Source of the DNA: CAVQWT01 sp963810815
GTDB lineage: Bacteria > Pseudomonadota > Gammaproteobacteria > Burkholderiales > Casimicrobiaceae
DNA: 64,000 bases
Assembly: GCA_963810815.1 (NCBI GenBank)
Contig: CAWEPB010000007.1
Location: forward strand, 682,001-746,000
Direction: 5' to 3'
In this document: in pieces, positions 7,598 through 16,553 of the stretch
How positions within the stretch are numbered: position 1 is the first letter of the stretch
How the letters are laid out: each line of letters opens with the position of its first letter
Notes under the pieces: generated by a model
What the model was told of the DNA's origin: nothing
The model's database searches: none
The model's input: only the letters and a program-made list of their open reading frames with translations
Made by a program: the position numbers and the translations under genes

Positions 7598-8986
7598 ATG
7601 CCGGCCGTGCCAATCCGCCACCCGCGTTCGTCGATGACCCCCGATAACCTCGCCCTGCTGTCGCGCCGCGACATCGTCCGCACCTCGCTGCTGGTCATCG
7701 CGCTGATCGGCGGGGCGCTCTGGATCTCGTTCCATTTCCTGCAGCCCGCGCCGCCCCGGCACATCGTGCTTTCGTCGGGCGCCGAGTTCGGGCTGTACCA
7801 CGAGTACGCGCTGCGCTACCGCGACATCCTGGCGCGCAACGGCATCGAGGTCGAGATTCGCCGGAGCGCCGGCGCCGCCGAGAACCTGCGCCGGCTGCTC
7901 GACCCGACGTCGGGCGTCGACGTGGCGTTCCTGCAGGGCGGGATCGCCACGTTTCCCGAGGCCGACGGGCTGGTGATGCTCGCCTCGCTGTATTACGAGC
8001 CGCTGTGGATCTTCTATCGCGACACCTCGACCCTGACGTCGCTCCGGGAGCTGCAGGGCAAGCGCGTCGCCACCGGCGGCCCCGGCTCCGGCGCCCATGC
8101 GTTCACGATGCCGCTGCTGGAAGCGAACGGCGTGAAGCCGGAGACCGCCACGCTGCTGGCATTGACCGGCCCCGAGGCGCTGGCGGCGCTGCGGCGCGGC
8201 GATGTCGACGCGTTGGTCTACCTCGGGGGCGCGCGCACGCCGTTCATCCGGGATGCGCTGCAGGACCCGACGCTGAAGCTGATGAGCCTGGCGCGCGCCG
8301 ACGCCTACCCGCGGCGATTCGCGCACATTTCGCGGCTGACGCTGCCGCAGGGAACGATCGACCTGGCGCTCGACGTGCCGCCGCAGCCGGTGGCGATGAT
8401 CGGGACCGAGGCGATGCTCGCCGCGCGCGACGGCCTGCATCCGGCGCTGATCAACCTGTTCGCCGACGCCGCGCGCGAGATCCATTCCGGGCAGGGCGTG
8501 TTCGAGGCCGCCGGCGAATTCCCGAACACCGATCCGGTCGACCTGCGCGTGTCGCCGGACGCGGCCAACCACCGGCGCTTCGGCGCGAGCGCGCTCTACC
8601 GCTGGCTGCCGTTCTGGGTCGCCGCGTTCGTCGAGCGGGCGATCATCCTGCTGGTGCCGATGCTGGTGGTGCTGGTGCCGCTGTTCAATTACCTGCCGCA
8701 GTTCCTGCGCTGGCGCGTGCGCTCGCGCATCTACCGCTGGTACGGGGAGCTGGCACTGCTCGAGCGCGACGTCGCCTCGCGGCAGGATGCGCCGCCGATC
8801 GACCGCTGGCTGCGCGACCTCGAGCGGATCGAGCGGGCGGTCGGGGGCGTCCGCACGCCGGCCAGCTTCGCCAGCGAGGCGTACACGCTGCGCGAGCACG
8901 TCGGCCTCGTCCGCCGCGCGGTGCTCGCGCGGGCCGAGGTCCCCGCGGCGACCCCGGGCGCCGCCGCGCCCGGGGCTTCGGGCTAG
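7598..8986 (+). CDS. TAXI-family TRAP-type solute-binding protein with C-terminal membrane segment
   Basis: 462 residues. An N-terminal membrane anchor (RTSLLVIALIGGALWISFHF) leads to a periplasmic TAXI domain: HIVLSSGAEFGLYHEYALRY, RRSAGAAENLRRL, VDVAFLQGGI, GKRVATGGPGSGAHAF. A second hydrophobic segment (about residues 342-372, ERAIILLVPMLVVLVPLFNYLP) is followed by a cytoplasmic helical tail. No TRAP permease gene is adjacent, so it may be a tethered sensor or work with a permease elsewhere (inference). The start is uncertain: ATG 7598 or ATG 7634; neither has a good Shine-Dalgarno. The cytochrome gene begins two bases after its stop, implying one operon. Confidence 0.8.
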   Translation: MPAVPIRHPRSSMTPDNLALLSRRDIVRTSLLVIALIGGALWISFHFLQPAPPRHIVLSSGAEFGLYHEYALRYRDILARNGIEVEIRRSAGAAENLRRLLDPTSGVDVAFLQGGIATFPEADGLVMLASLYYEPLWIFYRDTSTLTSLRELQGKRVATGGPGSGAHAFTMPLLEANGVKPETATLLALTGPEALAALRRGDVDALVYLGGARTPFIRDALQDPTLKLMSLARADAYPRRFAHISRLTLPQGTIDLALDVPPQPVAMIGTEAMLAARDGLHPALINLFADAAREIHSGQGVFEAAGEFPNTDPVDLRVSPDAANHRRFGASALYRWLPFWVAAFVERAIILLVPMLVVLVPLFNYLPQFLRWRVRSRIYRWYGELALLERDVASRQDAPPIDRWLRDLERIERAVGGVRTPASFASEAYTLREHVGLVRRAVLARAEVPAATPGAAAPGASG

Positions 8987-8987
8987 C

Positions 8988-11334
8988 ATGCGCGCCCGCG
9001 TCGCCTGGCTCGTCGCGGCGCTGGTCGCCGCCATCGTCGGCGCCGGCGCGATCCTGTGGCAGCTCCAGCCCAGGGAGACGGCGACGCCGGCGGCATCGGC
9101 GCCCGTCGCGGCGGCCCCGACCGCAAGGTTCGTCGGTGCCGCCGCCTGCGCCGGCTGCCACGCCAAGGAACACGCGGCGTGGAAGGGGTCGGACCACGAC
9201 CTCGCCATGCAGGTCGCCGACGAACGCACGGTGCTGGGCGACTTCGCCGACGCGAAGTTCGCGTACGCGGGGACGACGTCGACCTTCTTCCGCCGCGACG
9301 GCAGGTTCTTCGTCCGCACCGACGGCCCGGACGGCAAGCTGCAGGACTACGAGATCCGGTACGCGTTCGGCGTCCGCCCGCTGCAGCAGTACCTGATCGA
9401 ACTGCCCGGCGGCCGCATGCAGGCCCTGTCGATCGCCTGGGACTCGCGGCCGAAGGCGCGCGGCGGCCAGCGCTGGTTCCACCTGTACCCGGGACAGAAC
9501 ATCAAGGCCGGCGACCCGCTGCACTGGACCGGCGTCGGGCAGAACTGGAACTTCATGTGCGCCGAGTGCCACTCGACGCAGCTGAAGAAGAACTTCGACG
9601 CCGCCGCCGGCACGTTCGACACCACCTGGGCCGAACTCGACGTCGCCTGCGAAGCCTGCCACGGGCCCGGGTCGGACCACGTTGCCTGGGCCAACCGGAC
9701 CGGCGACTGGCAGGCGCATGCCGCCGGCAAGGGACTCGCGATCGCGCTCGACGAGCGCCGCGGCGTCACCTGGGCGCCGGTGGCGGCGACCGGCAACGCG
9801 GTGCGCAGCCGGCCGCGCCAGTCCGCCCGCGAGATCGACACCTGCGCACGCTGCCACGCCCGCGCCAGCCGGGTCTCCGACGACTTCGTCCACGGCAAGC
9901 CGCCGCTGGACACGCACCGCCTCGCGCTGCTCGACGAGAACCTCTACTGGAACGACGGCCAGATGCGCGACGAGGTCTACAACTGGGGCTCGTTCGTGCA
10001 GAGCCGGATGCACGCGGCGGGGGTCACCTGCTCGGACTGCCACGACCCGCACTCGCTGAAGCTCCGGGCCGACGGCAATGCGGTCTGCGCGCAGTGCCAC
10101 CTGCCGGCGAAGTACGACGCCCCTTCGCACACGCGCCACGCGATCGGCACGCCGGCGGCGCGCGTGCACCGCGTGCCACCTGCCGACAACGACCTACATG
10201 GTCGTCGACCCGCGGCACGACCACTCGATGCGCATTCCGCGGCCCGACGTTTCCGCCAGGTTCGGGATGCCGAATGCCTGCAACAGCTGCCACACCCGAC
10301 AGAGCGCGCAATGGGCCGCCGACGCCATCCAGAAGTGGACCGGCCGGCCCCCGGCCAGCTTCCAGAACTTCGCCGAGGCGCTGCGCGCCGGCACGCTCGG
10401 CGCCCCGGGCGCCCGCGGCAAGCTGCTCGGCCTGATCGACGACAAGGCGCAGCCGGCGATCGTGCGCGCCAGCGCGATCGCGCGGCTGGGCCCGTGGCTC
10501 ACGCCGGTGACCGTCGACGCCGTCATCCGCGCGACCAACGATCCGGACGCGGTGGTGCGGCTCGCCGCCGTCGAGGCGCTGGGCCACGGGGAACCGGCGA
10601 CGAGGCTGCGCATCCTGCCGCGCATGCTCGACGACCCGGTGCGGATGGTGCGCATCGAGGCGGCGCGCGGGCTGGTCGGGCCGCCTGAAAAGGAACTGCC
10701 GGCGAGCCGCCGTGCGGCGTTCGACCGCGCGCTGGCCGAGTACGTGGCGGTGCAGACCTACAACGCGGACCGGCCCGAGGGCCGCTCGAGCCTCGGCACG
10801 CTGCACTTCGAGCGCGGCGACCTCGATGCGGCGACCGCGGAATACCGCAAGGCACTGGAGCTGGACCCGACGTTCGTGCTGGCGTACGCCAACCTGGCCG
10901 ATCTCCAGCGCTCGCGGGGCGCCGAGCAGGACGCCGAGGCGACGCTGCGCGAGGGGCTGGCCCGCAGTCCGAAGGCGGCGCTGCTGCACCACGCGCTGGG
11001 CCTGTCGCTCGCGCGGCAGCAGCGCACGGCGGAGAGCCTGAAGGCGCTGGGCGACGCGATGAAGCTCGCGCCGGACAATGCGCGGCTCGCCTATGTCTAC
11101 GCGGTGGCGCTCAACGACGCGGGCAAGCGCCGGGAAGCGATGGAGCTGCTGCGCGCGACGCTGAAGCGGCAGCCCTGGGATCGCGACGTGCTCACCGGCC
11201 TGGTTCACTTCTCGCTGCAGGCGGGCGACCGCGGTGAGGCGCTGCGCTACGCCAACCAGCTGCGCGAGCTCGACCCGGAGAGCCAGGAACACGCGCTGCT
11301 GGCCCGGCGGGTCGCGGGCGGCGCGCCGCCATAG
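8988..11334 (+). CDS. Periplasmic eight-haem cytochrome c with HEAT-like and TPR repeats (one +1 frameshift)
   Basis: Membrane-anchored N-terminus, then eight CxxCH haem sites: CAGCH, CAECH, CEACH, CARCH, CSDCH, CAQCH, CTACH and CNSCH. A HEAT-like helical stretch follows (IVRASAIARLGPWLTPVTVD onward), and then TPRs (ATAEYRKALELDPTFVLAYA). The family is annotated as cytochrome c-554-like/TPR electron carrier. The reading frame changes at 10157-10167 (GGCGCGCGTGC): reading one base fewer joins TPAAR directly to CTACHLPTTTYM, restoring the seventh haem. The total length is 3n+1 (about 781 codons if repaired). This looks like one inserted G, either a real mutation or a consensus error. The upstream TAXI protein is two bases away. 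Confidence 0.82.
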
Positions 11335-11485
11335 TCACCCGCGGCGCCGTACCGCGACAGTCGATCGCAGCCCCGTGGCGAGCGGTCGTCCTTTGGCAGT
11401 CGTCGGCGAACGGCGTAGCCTTGTGAATGGGCGAGCGGCCGGCACCGGCCGGCGCGGGTCGGGCGGCGTTGGGGGGAGACGGACC

Positions 11486-13180
11486 ATGGCAGACCGAATC
11501 TGGCTGAAGAGCTATCCGGAGGGCATGCCCGCCGAGATCGACGCCGACCGCTTCGACTCGGTCGGGGCGCTGTTCGAGGACATGGTTCGCAAGTTCGGCG
11601 ACAAGCCGGCGTATCACAACCTCGGCTGCACGATCACCTATGCGGAGCTCGGGCAGCGCTCGCGAGAATTCGCGGCGTTCCTGCAGGGGCTGCCGGGCAT
11701 GGCCAAGGGCGACCGGGTCGCCATCATGGCGCCCAACCTGCTGCAGTACCCGATCGCGCTGTTCGGCATCCTGCGCGCCGGCATGACCGTGGTGAACGTC
11801 AATCCGCTGTACACGCCGCGCGAGCTCGAGCACCAGCTCAAGGACTCCGGCGCCAAGGCCATCGTCATTCTGGAGAACTTCGCGGGCACGCTGCAGCGGG
11901 TGATCGCCGCCACGCCGGTCCAGCACGTGATCACCTCGCAGGTCGGTGACCTGCTGCCGGTCCCGAAGCGCTGGATCGTCAATTTCGTGATCAAGAACGT
12001 GAAGAAGATGGTGCCCGCCTGGCGCATCGACGGCACCATCGGCTTCCGGGACGCGCTCGCGCGCGGCGCGGCGGCGCCGCTGAAGCCGGTCGCGGTGACG
12101 CGCGAGGAGATCGCGTTCCTGCAGTACACCGGCGGCACCACCGGCGTTTCGAAGGGGGCGATGCTGACCCACCGCAACATCCTTGCCAACGTGGAGCAGA
12201 CCGGCACGTGGATCTCGGCCACCTTCAAGGAAGGCGAGGAGATCGTCGTCGCGCCGTTGCCGATGTACCACATCTTCTGCCTCACCTCGACGCTGGCGTT
12301 CATGAAGTGGGGCAGCCTGGTCGTGCTCATCACCAACCCGCGCGACCTGCCGGCGTTCGTCGAGGAGCTCCGCAAGTGGAAGTGGACCGCGCTGACCGGC
12401 GTCAACACGCTGTTCAACGGGCTGCTCAATACGCCCGGATTCGAGCAACTCGACTTCTCCGCGCTGAAGGTCGTCGTCGGTGGCGGGGCGGCGGTGCAGC
12501 AGCCCGTGGCCGAGCGCTGGCAGAAGGTGACCGGGCGCTACATCACCGAGGCGTACGGCCTGACCGAGTCGTCGCCCGGCGTCTCGGCCAATCCCATGGG
12601 GACACCGTGGAACGGCACCATCGGCCTGCCGTTTTCGTCGACCGAGGTGTCGATCCGCGACGGCGACTTCACGGAGTTGCCGGTGTGGACCGGTGAAGGC
12701 GACATCGAGCGCCACACCGGCGAGATCTGCGTCCGCGGCCCGCAGGTGATGAAAGGCTACTGGAACAACCCCGCGGAGACCGCCAAGGTCCTGCGCGACG
12801 GCTGGCTGATGACCGGCGACGTCGGGCACATGGACGACCGGGGCTACATCTCGCTGACCGACCGCAAGAAGGAGATGATCCTGGTGTCGGGCTTCAACGT
12901 GTACCCCAACGAAATCGAGAGCGTCGTGGCGTCGCATCCGGGGGTGCTCGAATGCGGCGTGGTCGGCGTCCCCGACGCGAAGACGGGCGAGGGGGTGAAG
13001 GTGTTCGTCGTGAAGAAGGATCCGGACCTCACCCGCGAGGCCGTGCTGGAGCACTGCAGGAAGCACCTCACCGGCTACAAGCTGCCGCGGCAGGTGGAGT
13101 TCATCGACGCGCTGCCGAAGTCGCCGATCGGGAAGGTCCTGCGGCGCGAGCTGCGCGACGGGCCGAGCAAGACCGGCTAG
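11486..13180 (+). CDS. fadD: Long-chain fatty-acid-CoA ligase
   Basis: 564-residue ANL-superfamily enzyme that activates fatty acids with ATP and CoA. The P-loop-like motif YTGGTTGVSKGA is near residue 213; the adenylation core has EAYGLTESSP; the hinge and C-domain have GWLMTGDVGHMDDRGYISLTDRKKEMI and the catalytic lysine in LPKSPIGKVLRRELR. The 'DRKKEMILVSGFNVYPNEIE' block is the fatty-acyl-CoA synthetase signature. GGGGGAGAC lies just before the ATG at 11486; an upstream extension is not supported. It sits alone and converges on the MetE-like gene. Medium- or aryl-chain substrates cannot be excluded. Confidence 0.9.
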   Translation: MADRIWLKSYPEGMPAEIDADRFDSVGALFEDMVRKFGDKPAYHNLGCTITYAELGQRSREFAAFLQGLPGMAKGDRVAIMAPNLLQYPIALFGILRAGMTVVNVNPLYTPRELEHQLKDSGAKAIVILENFAGTLQRVIAATPVQHVITSQVGDLLPVPKRWIVNFVIKNVKKMVPAWRIDGTIGFRDALARGAAAPLKPVAVTREEIAFLQYTGGTTGVSKGAMLTHRNILANVEQTGTWISATFKEGEEIVVAPLPMYHIFCLTSTLAFMKWGSLVVLITNPRDLPAFVEELRKWKWTALTGVNTLFNGLLNTPGFEQLDFSALKVVVGGGAAVQQPVAERWQKVTGRYITEAYGLTESSPGVSANPMGTPWNGTIGLPFSSTEVSIRDGDFTELPVWTGEGDIERHTGEICVRGPQVMKGYWNNPAETAKVLRDGWLMTGDVGHMDDRGYISLTDRKKEMILVSGFNVYPNEIESVVASHPGVLECGVVGVPDAKTGEGVKVFVVKKDPDLTREAVLEHCRKHLTGYKLPRQVEFIDALPKSPIGKVLRRELRDGPSKTG

Positions 13181-13214
13181 CCCGGCGGAGGGTGCCGCCG
13201 GTACCCGTGCCGGG

Positions 13215-14327
13215 TCAGGCGTCGCCCCAGACCTCCCGCGCGACCTCGACCACGAGCCGCAGCTTGGCCGTCTGCGCGTCCATGGCGATGGCGTTGCCGT
13301 GCACGGTGCTGGAGAACCCGCACTGCGGCGAGAGCGCCAGCTGCTCGAGCGGGACGTATTTCGCCGCTTCGTCGATGCGGCGCTTCAGCGCGTCCTTGGA
13401 CTCCATCGTTCCCACCTTGGTGGTGACGAGGCCGAGGACGACGATCTTGTCCTTCGGCAGGAACCGGAGCGGCCGGAAGTCTCCGCTGCGCTCGTCGTCG
13501 TACTCCAGGAAGTAGGCGTCGAGCTTCATCTCGGACAGCAGCGCCTCGGCGACCGGCTCGTAGCCGCCCGCCGCGGCCCAGGTGCTCTTGAAGTTGCCGC
13601 GGCACAGGTGGGTGCACAGCGTCATGCCCGCGGGCTTCTGCGCGACGACGCGGTTGATGAACCCGGCGTACCGGTGCGGGAGCTCGTTCGGGTCGTCGCC
13701 GCGCTGCCTGGCGGCCTCGCGCATGTTCGGGTCGCACAGGTACGCGAGGTTGGTGTCGTCCATCTGGACATACGTGCAGCCCGCGGCGGCGAGCGAGCGC
13801 AGCTCGGCTCCGTACGCATCGGCGACGTCCTGGTAGAACTGCTCGAGGTCCGGATAGTGCTCCTTGCTGATGCCGGCGCGTCCGCCGCGGAAGTGCAGCA
13901 TCGTCGGCGACGGGATGGTCACCTTCGGCGTGCGCGTGGTCTGGCTCTTCAGGTACCGGAAGTCCGCGAGCTGGATGTCCTTGACGTGCCGGACGCGGTC
14001 GATGACGCGCATCACCGGTGGCGCGAGTTCCTCGGTGCCGTCGGCCTTCCTGATGGTGACCGGGACGTCCGTCCTGACGCCGCCGAGCTGCTCGAGGAAG
14101 TCGATGTGGAAGTAGGTGCGGCGGAATTCGCCGTCGGTGATCGACTGCAGGCCGGCGTCCTCCTGCATTTTCACGACCTCGGTGATCGCGCGGTCCTCGA
14201 CCGCCCGCAGTTCCGCCGCCGTGATCTCGCCGCGCGCCTTCCGCTCGCGTGCATCGATCAGGTACTTCGGGCGCAGGAAGCTGCCGACGTGATCGGCGCG
14301 GAACGGGGGGGCTTGGCGCTGGCTCAT
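13215..14327 (-). CDS. MetE C-terminal-like, cobalamin-independent methyltransferase family protein
   Basis: 370 residues matching the catalytic half of cobalamin-independent methionine synthase and its relatives such as epoxyalkane:coenzyme M transferase. Likely zinc ligands are His and Cys in LCTHLCRGN and Cys in LSPQCGFSS. DGEFRRTYFHIDFL and QMDDTNLAYLCD are family blocks. The N-terminal half of full MetE (about 400 residues) is absent. It may therefore use a small methyl or alkyl donor instead of the polyglutamyl folate. ATG 14327 was chosen over 14336 because GAGG lies 6-7 bases before it. It is next to the aromatic-catabolism regulator; a role with methoxylated aromatics would be speculation. 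Confidence 0.82.
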   Translation of the reverse strand: MSQRQAPPFRADHVGSFLRPKYLIDARERKARGEITAAELRAVEDRAITEVVKMQEDAGLQSITDGEFRRTYFHIDFLEQLGGVRTDVPVTIRKADGTEELAPPVMRVIDRVRHVKDIQLADFRYLKSQTTRTPKVTIPSPTMLHFRGGRAGISKEHYPDLEQFYQDVADAYGAELRSLAAAGCTYVQMDDTNLAYLCDPNMREAARQRGDDPNELPHRYAGFINRVVAQKPAGMTLCTHLCRGNFKSTWAAAGGYEPVAEALLSEMKLDAYFLEYDDERSGDFRPLRFLPKDKIVVLGLVTTKVGTMESKDALKRRIDEAAKYVPLEQLALSPQCGFSSTVHGNAIAMDAQTAKLRLVVEVAREVWGDA

Positions 14328-14428
14328 GGCTTTCATCCTCGGGAAACAGGGCGAGCCGCGACCCGGCCCGCCCTTCGATTTAACCAGATCGCCTCCCGGC
14401 TGTCGCGCCGGGCGATCGGGCGCCGCCG

Positions 14429-15325
14429 TCAGGCCGCGAGCGCGGGGCCCGCCAGCTGCTCGAGCATGGCGATGGTCGCCTTCTGCAGCGGCGTCGAGGG
14501 GCGCTGCGCCGAGGTCGCGATGGCCAGCGCGCTCAGGAGCTGCGGCCCGACGATGGTCCGGACGTGCAGCCGTGGCGCCGTTTCGGCGCCGTGGACCGCC
14601 CGCGGCGACAGCACCGCGAAGCCGTGTCCCTCGGCCACGAGCTCGAGGATCGCCGGCACCGCGTCGATCTCCATCGCGACCTGCGGCCGCAGGCCCAGAC
14701 CGGCCAGGCGCGTCTCGACCAGCGCGCGGATCGCGTGGGGGCGGCTGGGGATGATCAGCGGGAACCGCGGCAGGTCCCGCAGCCGCAGCGTCCGCGGCGG
14801 GCGTCCCGCCTGCCGCGGGCCGACCAGGCACAGCGGCTCCTCCAGCAGGATCCGGGTTTCGACCGCCGGCGACAGGGTCGGGTTGTAGACGAGGCCCACG
14901 TCCACCCGGCCGACGGCCAGCCACTCCTCGATGGTCGAGGAGAGGCCCTCGACGATGCTGAGCGACGCCCGCGGAAACGCCTGCCGGAACTCGCGCACCA
15001 CCGGCAGGGTGACGTGCCGCGCGACGGTGGGCGGCAGCCCGACCACGACCTTGCCGACCAGCGCGCCCTTGGTTTCCTCGACGTCGTGCCGTGCCCGGTC
15101 GACCTGCTGCAGGATGCCGCGGGCGTGCTCGAGCAGCCGCCTGCCGGCGTCGGTCGGCGTCGCGCCGCGGCCGTTGCGCAGCAGCAGGTTCTGCCGCAGC
15201 TCGACCTCGAGGCTGCGCACCTGCCGGCTGACCGCGGGCTGGGCGATGCCGAGGACGCGCGCGGCCCGGCTGAATCCGCCGAGGTCGACGACGCTGACGA
15301 AATACTCCAACTGCTTCAAGTCCAT
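14429..15325 (-). CDS. LysR-type regulator of the adjacent lig cluster
   Basis: 298 residues. N-terminal helix-turn-helix (MDLKQLEYFVSVVDLGGFSR ... GIAQPAVSRQVRSLE) and a C-terminal periplasmic-binding-like effector domain (VGLPPTVARHVTLPVV, LIIPSRPHAIR). GGGAG precedes ATG 15325. It is divergent from ligU across 136 bases that contain a perfect inverted repeat, the usual arrangement for a LysR regulator that activates its neighbour in response to a pathway metabolite. The assignment as the protocatechuate/gallate-pathway regulator (LigR/PmdR/GalR-like) rests on this position. Confidence 0.87.
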   Translation of the reverse strand: MDLKQLEYFVSVVDLGGFSRAARVLGIAQPAVSRQVRSLEVELRQNLLLRNGRGATPTDAGRRLLEHARGILQQVDRARHDVEETKGALVGKVVVGLPPTVARHVTLPVVREFRQAFPRASLSIVEGLSSTIEEWLAVGRVDVGLVYNPTLSPAVETRILLEEPLCLVGPRQAGRPPRTLRLRDLPRFPLIIPSRPHAIRALVETRLAGLGLRPQVAMEIDAVPAILELVAEGHGFAVLSPRAVHGAETAPRLHVRTIVGPQLLSALAIATSAQRPSTPLQKATIAMLEQLAGPALAA

Positions 15326-15369
15326 GGTTCTCCCGCATGCACCGAGGCGACCCATGCCGATCCGGCATA

Positions 15370-15386
15370 GCTGCTAGTGTAGCAGC
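15370..15386. promoter_or_regulatory. LysR-type operator between regulator and ligU
   Basis: GCTGCTA-GTG-TAGCAGC is a perfect 7-base inverted repeat and contains the T-N11-A pattern of LysR-family sites (T15372 to A15384). It lies between the divergent lysR and ligU genes. Confidence 0.65.
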
Positions 15387-15451
15387 GGGGCTTTTCCATG
15401 ACCGCCGGGCGGCGCAAACTTGCCGGCACGGTCGGCGAAGCTGCGGCCGCT

Positions 15452-15464
15452 GGAGGATTCCATT
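15452..15464 (+). promoter_or_regulatory. Shine-Dalgarno and probable ATT start of ligU
   Basis: GGAGG (15452-15456) stands five bases before ATT (15462-15464). ATT occupies the place of the initiator Met in the conserved QT-IPC start of 4-oxalomesaconate tautomerases. The only alternative upstream is TTG 15420, which has no ribosome-binding signal; the next ATG (15489) would remove the conserved start. Confidence 0.5.
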
Positions 15465-16553
15465 CAAACGGCCATTCCCTGCCTGTTCATGCGCGGCGGC
15501 ACGTCGCGCGGACCGTTCTTCGACGCCGCCGACCTGCCGGCCGACGTCGGCCTGCGCGACCGCGTGCTGCTCGCGGTCATGGGGTCGCCGGACAAGCGCC
15601 AGATCGACGGCCTGGGCGGCGCGCATCCGCTGACCAGCAAGGTCGGCATCGTCCGCCGCGGCAGCAAGCCGGGCGTCGACCTCGACTTCCTGTTCGCCCA
15701 GCTGCAGCCGGACAAGGACACCGTCGACACCACGCCGAACTGCGGCAACATGCTCGCGGCGGTGGTGCCCTTCGCGCTGGAAACCGGCATGGTCGAGCCC
15801 CGCGGCGCCAGCAGCACGTTCCGCGTGCTGACGCTCAACACCGACATGCAGTGCGACATCACCGTCCGCACGCCCGACGGCCACGTCGAGTACGAGGGCG
15901 ACGCCAGCATCGACGGCGTGCCCGGAACGGCGGCTCCGGTCACCATCAACTTCCTCGATACGGCCGGCTCGGTGTGTTCCGGGCTGCTGCCGACCGGCCG
16001 CGTGCGCGACGTCGTCGACGGCGTCGCGGTCACCTGCATCGACAACGGCATGCCGCTGGTGATGTTTTCCGCCGCGGACGTGGATCGCACCGGCTACGAG
16101 GACGTCGCGCAGCTGAACGCCGACGCCGGGTTGAAGGCGCGCGTCGAGCGCCTGCGCATCGCCTGCGGCCACGCGATGGGCCTCGGCGACGTGACCAGCA
16201 GGAACTATCCGAAGATGACGCTGATCGCGCCACCGCGCCACGGCGGCAGCCTGTGCACGCGCAGCTTCATCCCGCACGTCTGCCACGACGCGATCGGCGT
16301 GCTCGCCGCGGTGACCGTCGGCACCGCGTGCGTGCTCGAGGGCTCGGTCTGTGAAGGGGTCGCCGTGGTTCCGCCGGGTCGGGTGCGGAAGGTTTCGGTC
16401 GAACATCCGACGGGCGAGTTCAGCGTCGAGCTCGAAACCGATCCGGCCAACCCGCAGAACGTCGTCCGGGCGGCGCTGCTGCGCACCGCGCGGCTGCTGA
16501 TGCGCGGCGAGGTCATGATTCCCGCGTCGGTGTGGAAAGGAACGAGATCATGA
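15462..16553 (+). CDS. ligU: 4-oxalomesaconate tautomerase (PrpF family)
   Basis: Converts the keto/enol forms of 4-oxalomesaconate in the protocatechuate/gallate meta-cleavage pathway (GalD in Pseudomonas, LigU in Sphingobium). PrpF-fold marks: IPCLFMRGGTSRGPFF at the start, GLGGAHPLTSKVGIV, DTTPNCGNMLAAVVPFALE (likely active-site Cys), and CIDNGMPLVMF. It is about 363 residues if begun at ATT 15462, the normal family length; TTG 15420 would add 14 residues not seen in the family. It is the first gene of the operon and overlaps ligJ by ATGA. Confidence 0.87.
   Translation: MQTAIPCLFMRGGTSRGPFFDAADLPADVGLRDRVLLAVMGSPDKRQIDGLGGAHPLTSKVGIVRRGSKPGVDLDFLFAQLQPDKDTVDTTPNCGNMLAAVVPFALETGMVEPRGASSTFRVLTLNTDMQCDITVRTPDGHVEYEGDASIDGVPGTAAPVTINFLDTAGSVCSGLLPTGRVRDVVDGVAVTCIDNGMPLVMFSAADVDRTGYEDVAQLNADAGLKARVERLRIACGHAMGLGDVTSRNYPKMTLIAPPRHGGSLCTRSFIPHVCHDAIGVLAAVTVGTACVLEGSVCEGVAVVPPGRVRKVSVEHPTGEFSVELETDPANPQNVVRAALLRTARLLMRGEVMIPASVWKGTRS

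Noticed and set aside
5270..9337. 1355-residue minus-strand open frame
   Set aside because: It runs antisense across the protease fusion, the tRNA and the TAXI gene and has no recognisable domains.
8005..9396. Plus-strand frame of 463 residues spanning the TAXI/cytochrome junction
   Set aside because: Out of frame with both; Arg-rich composition.
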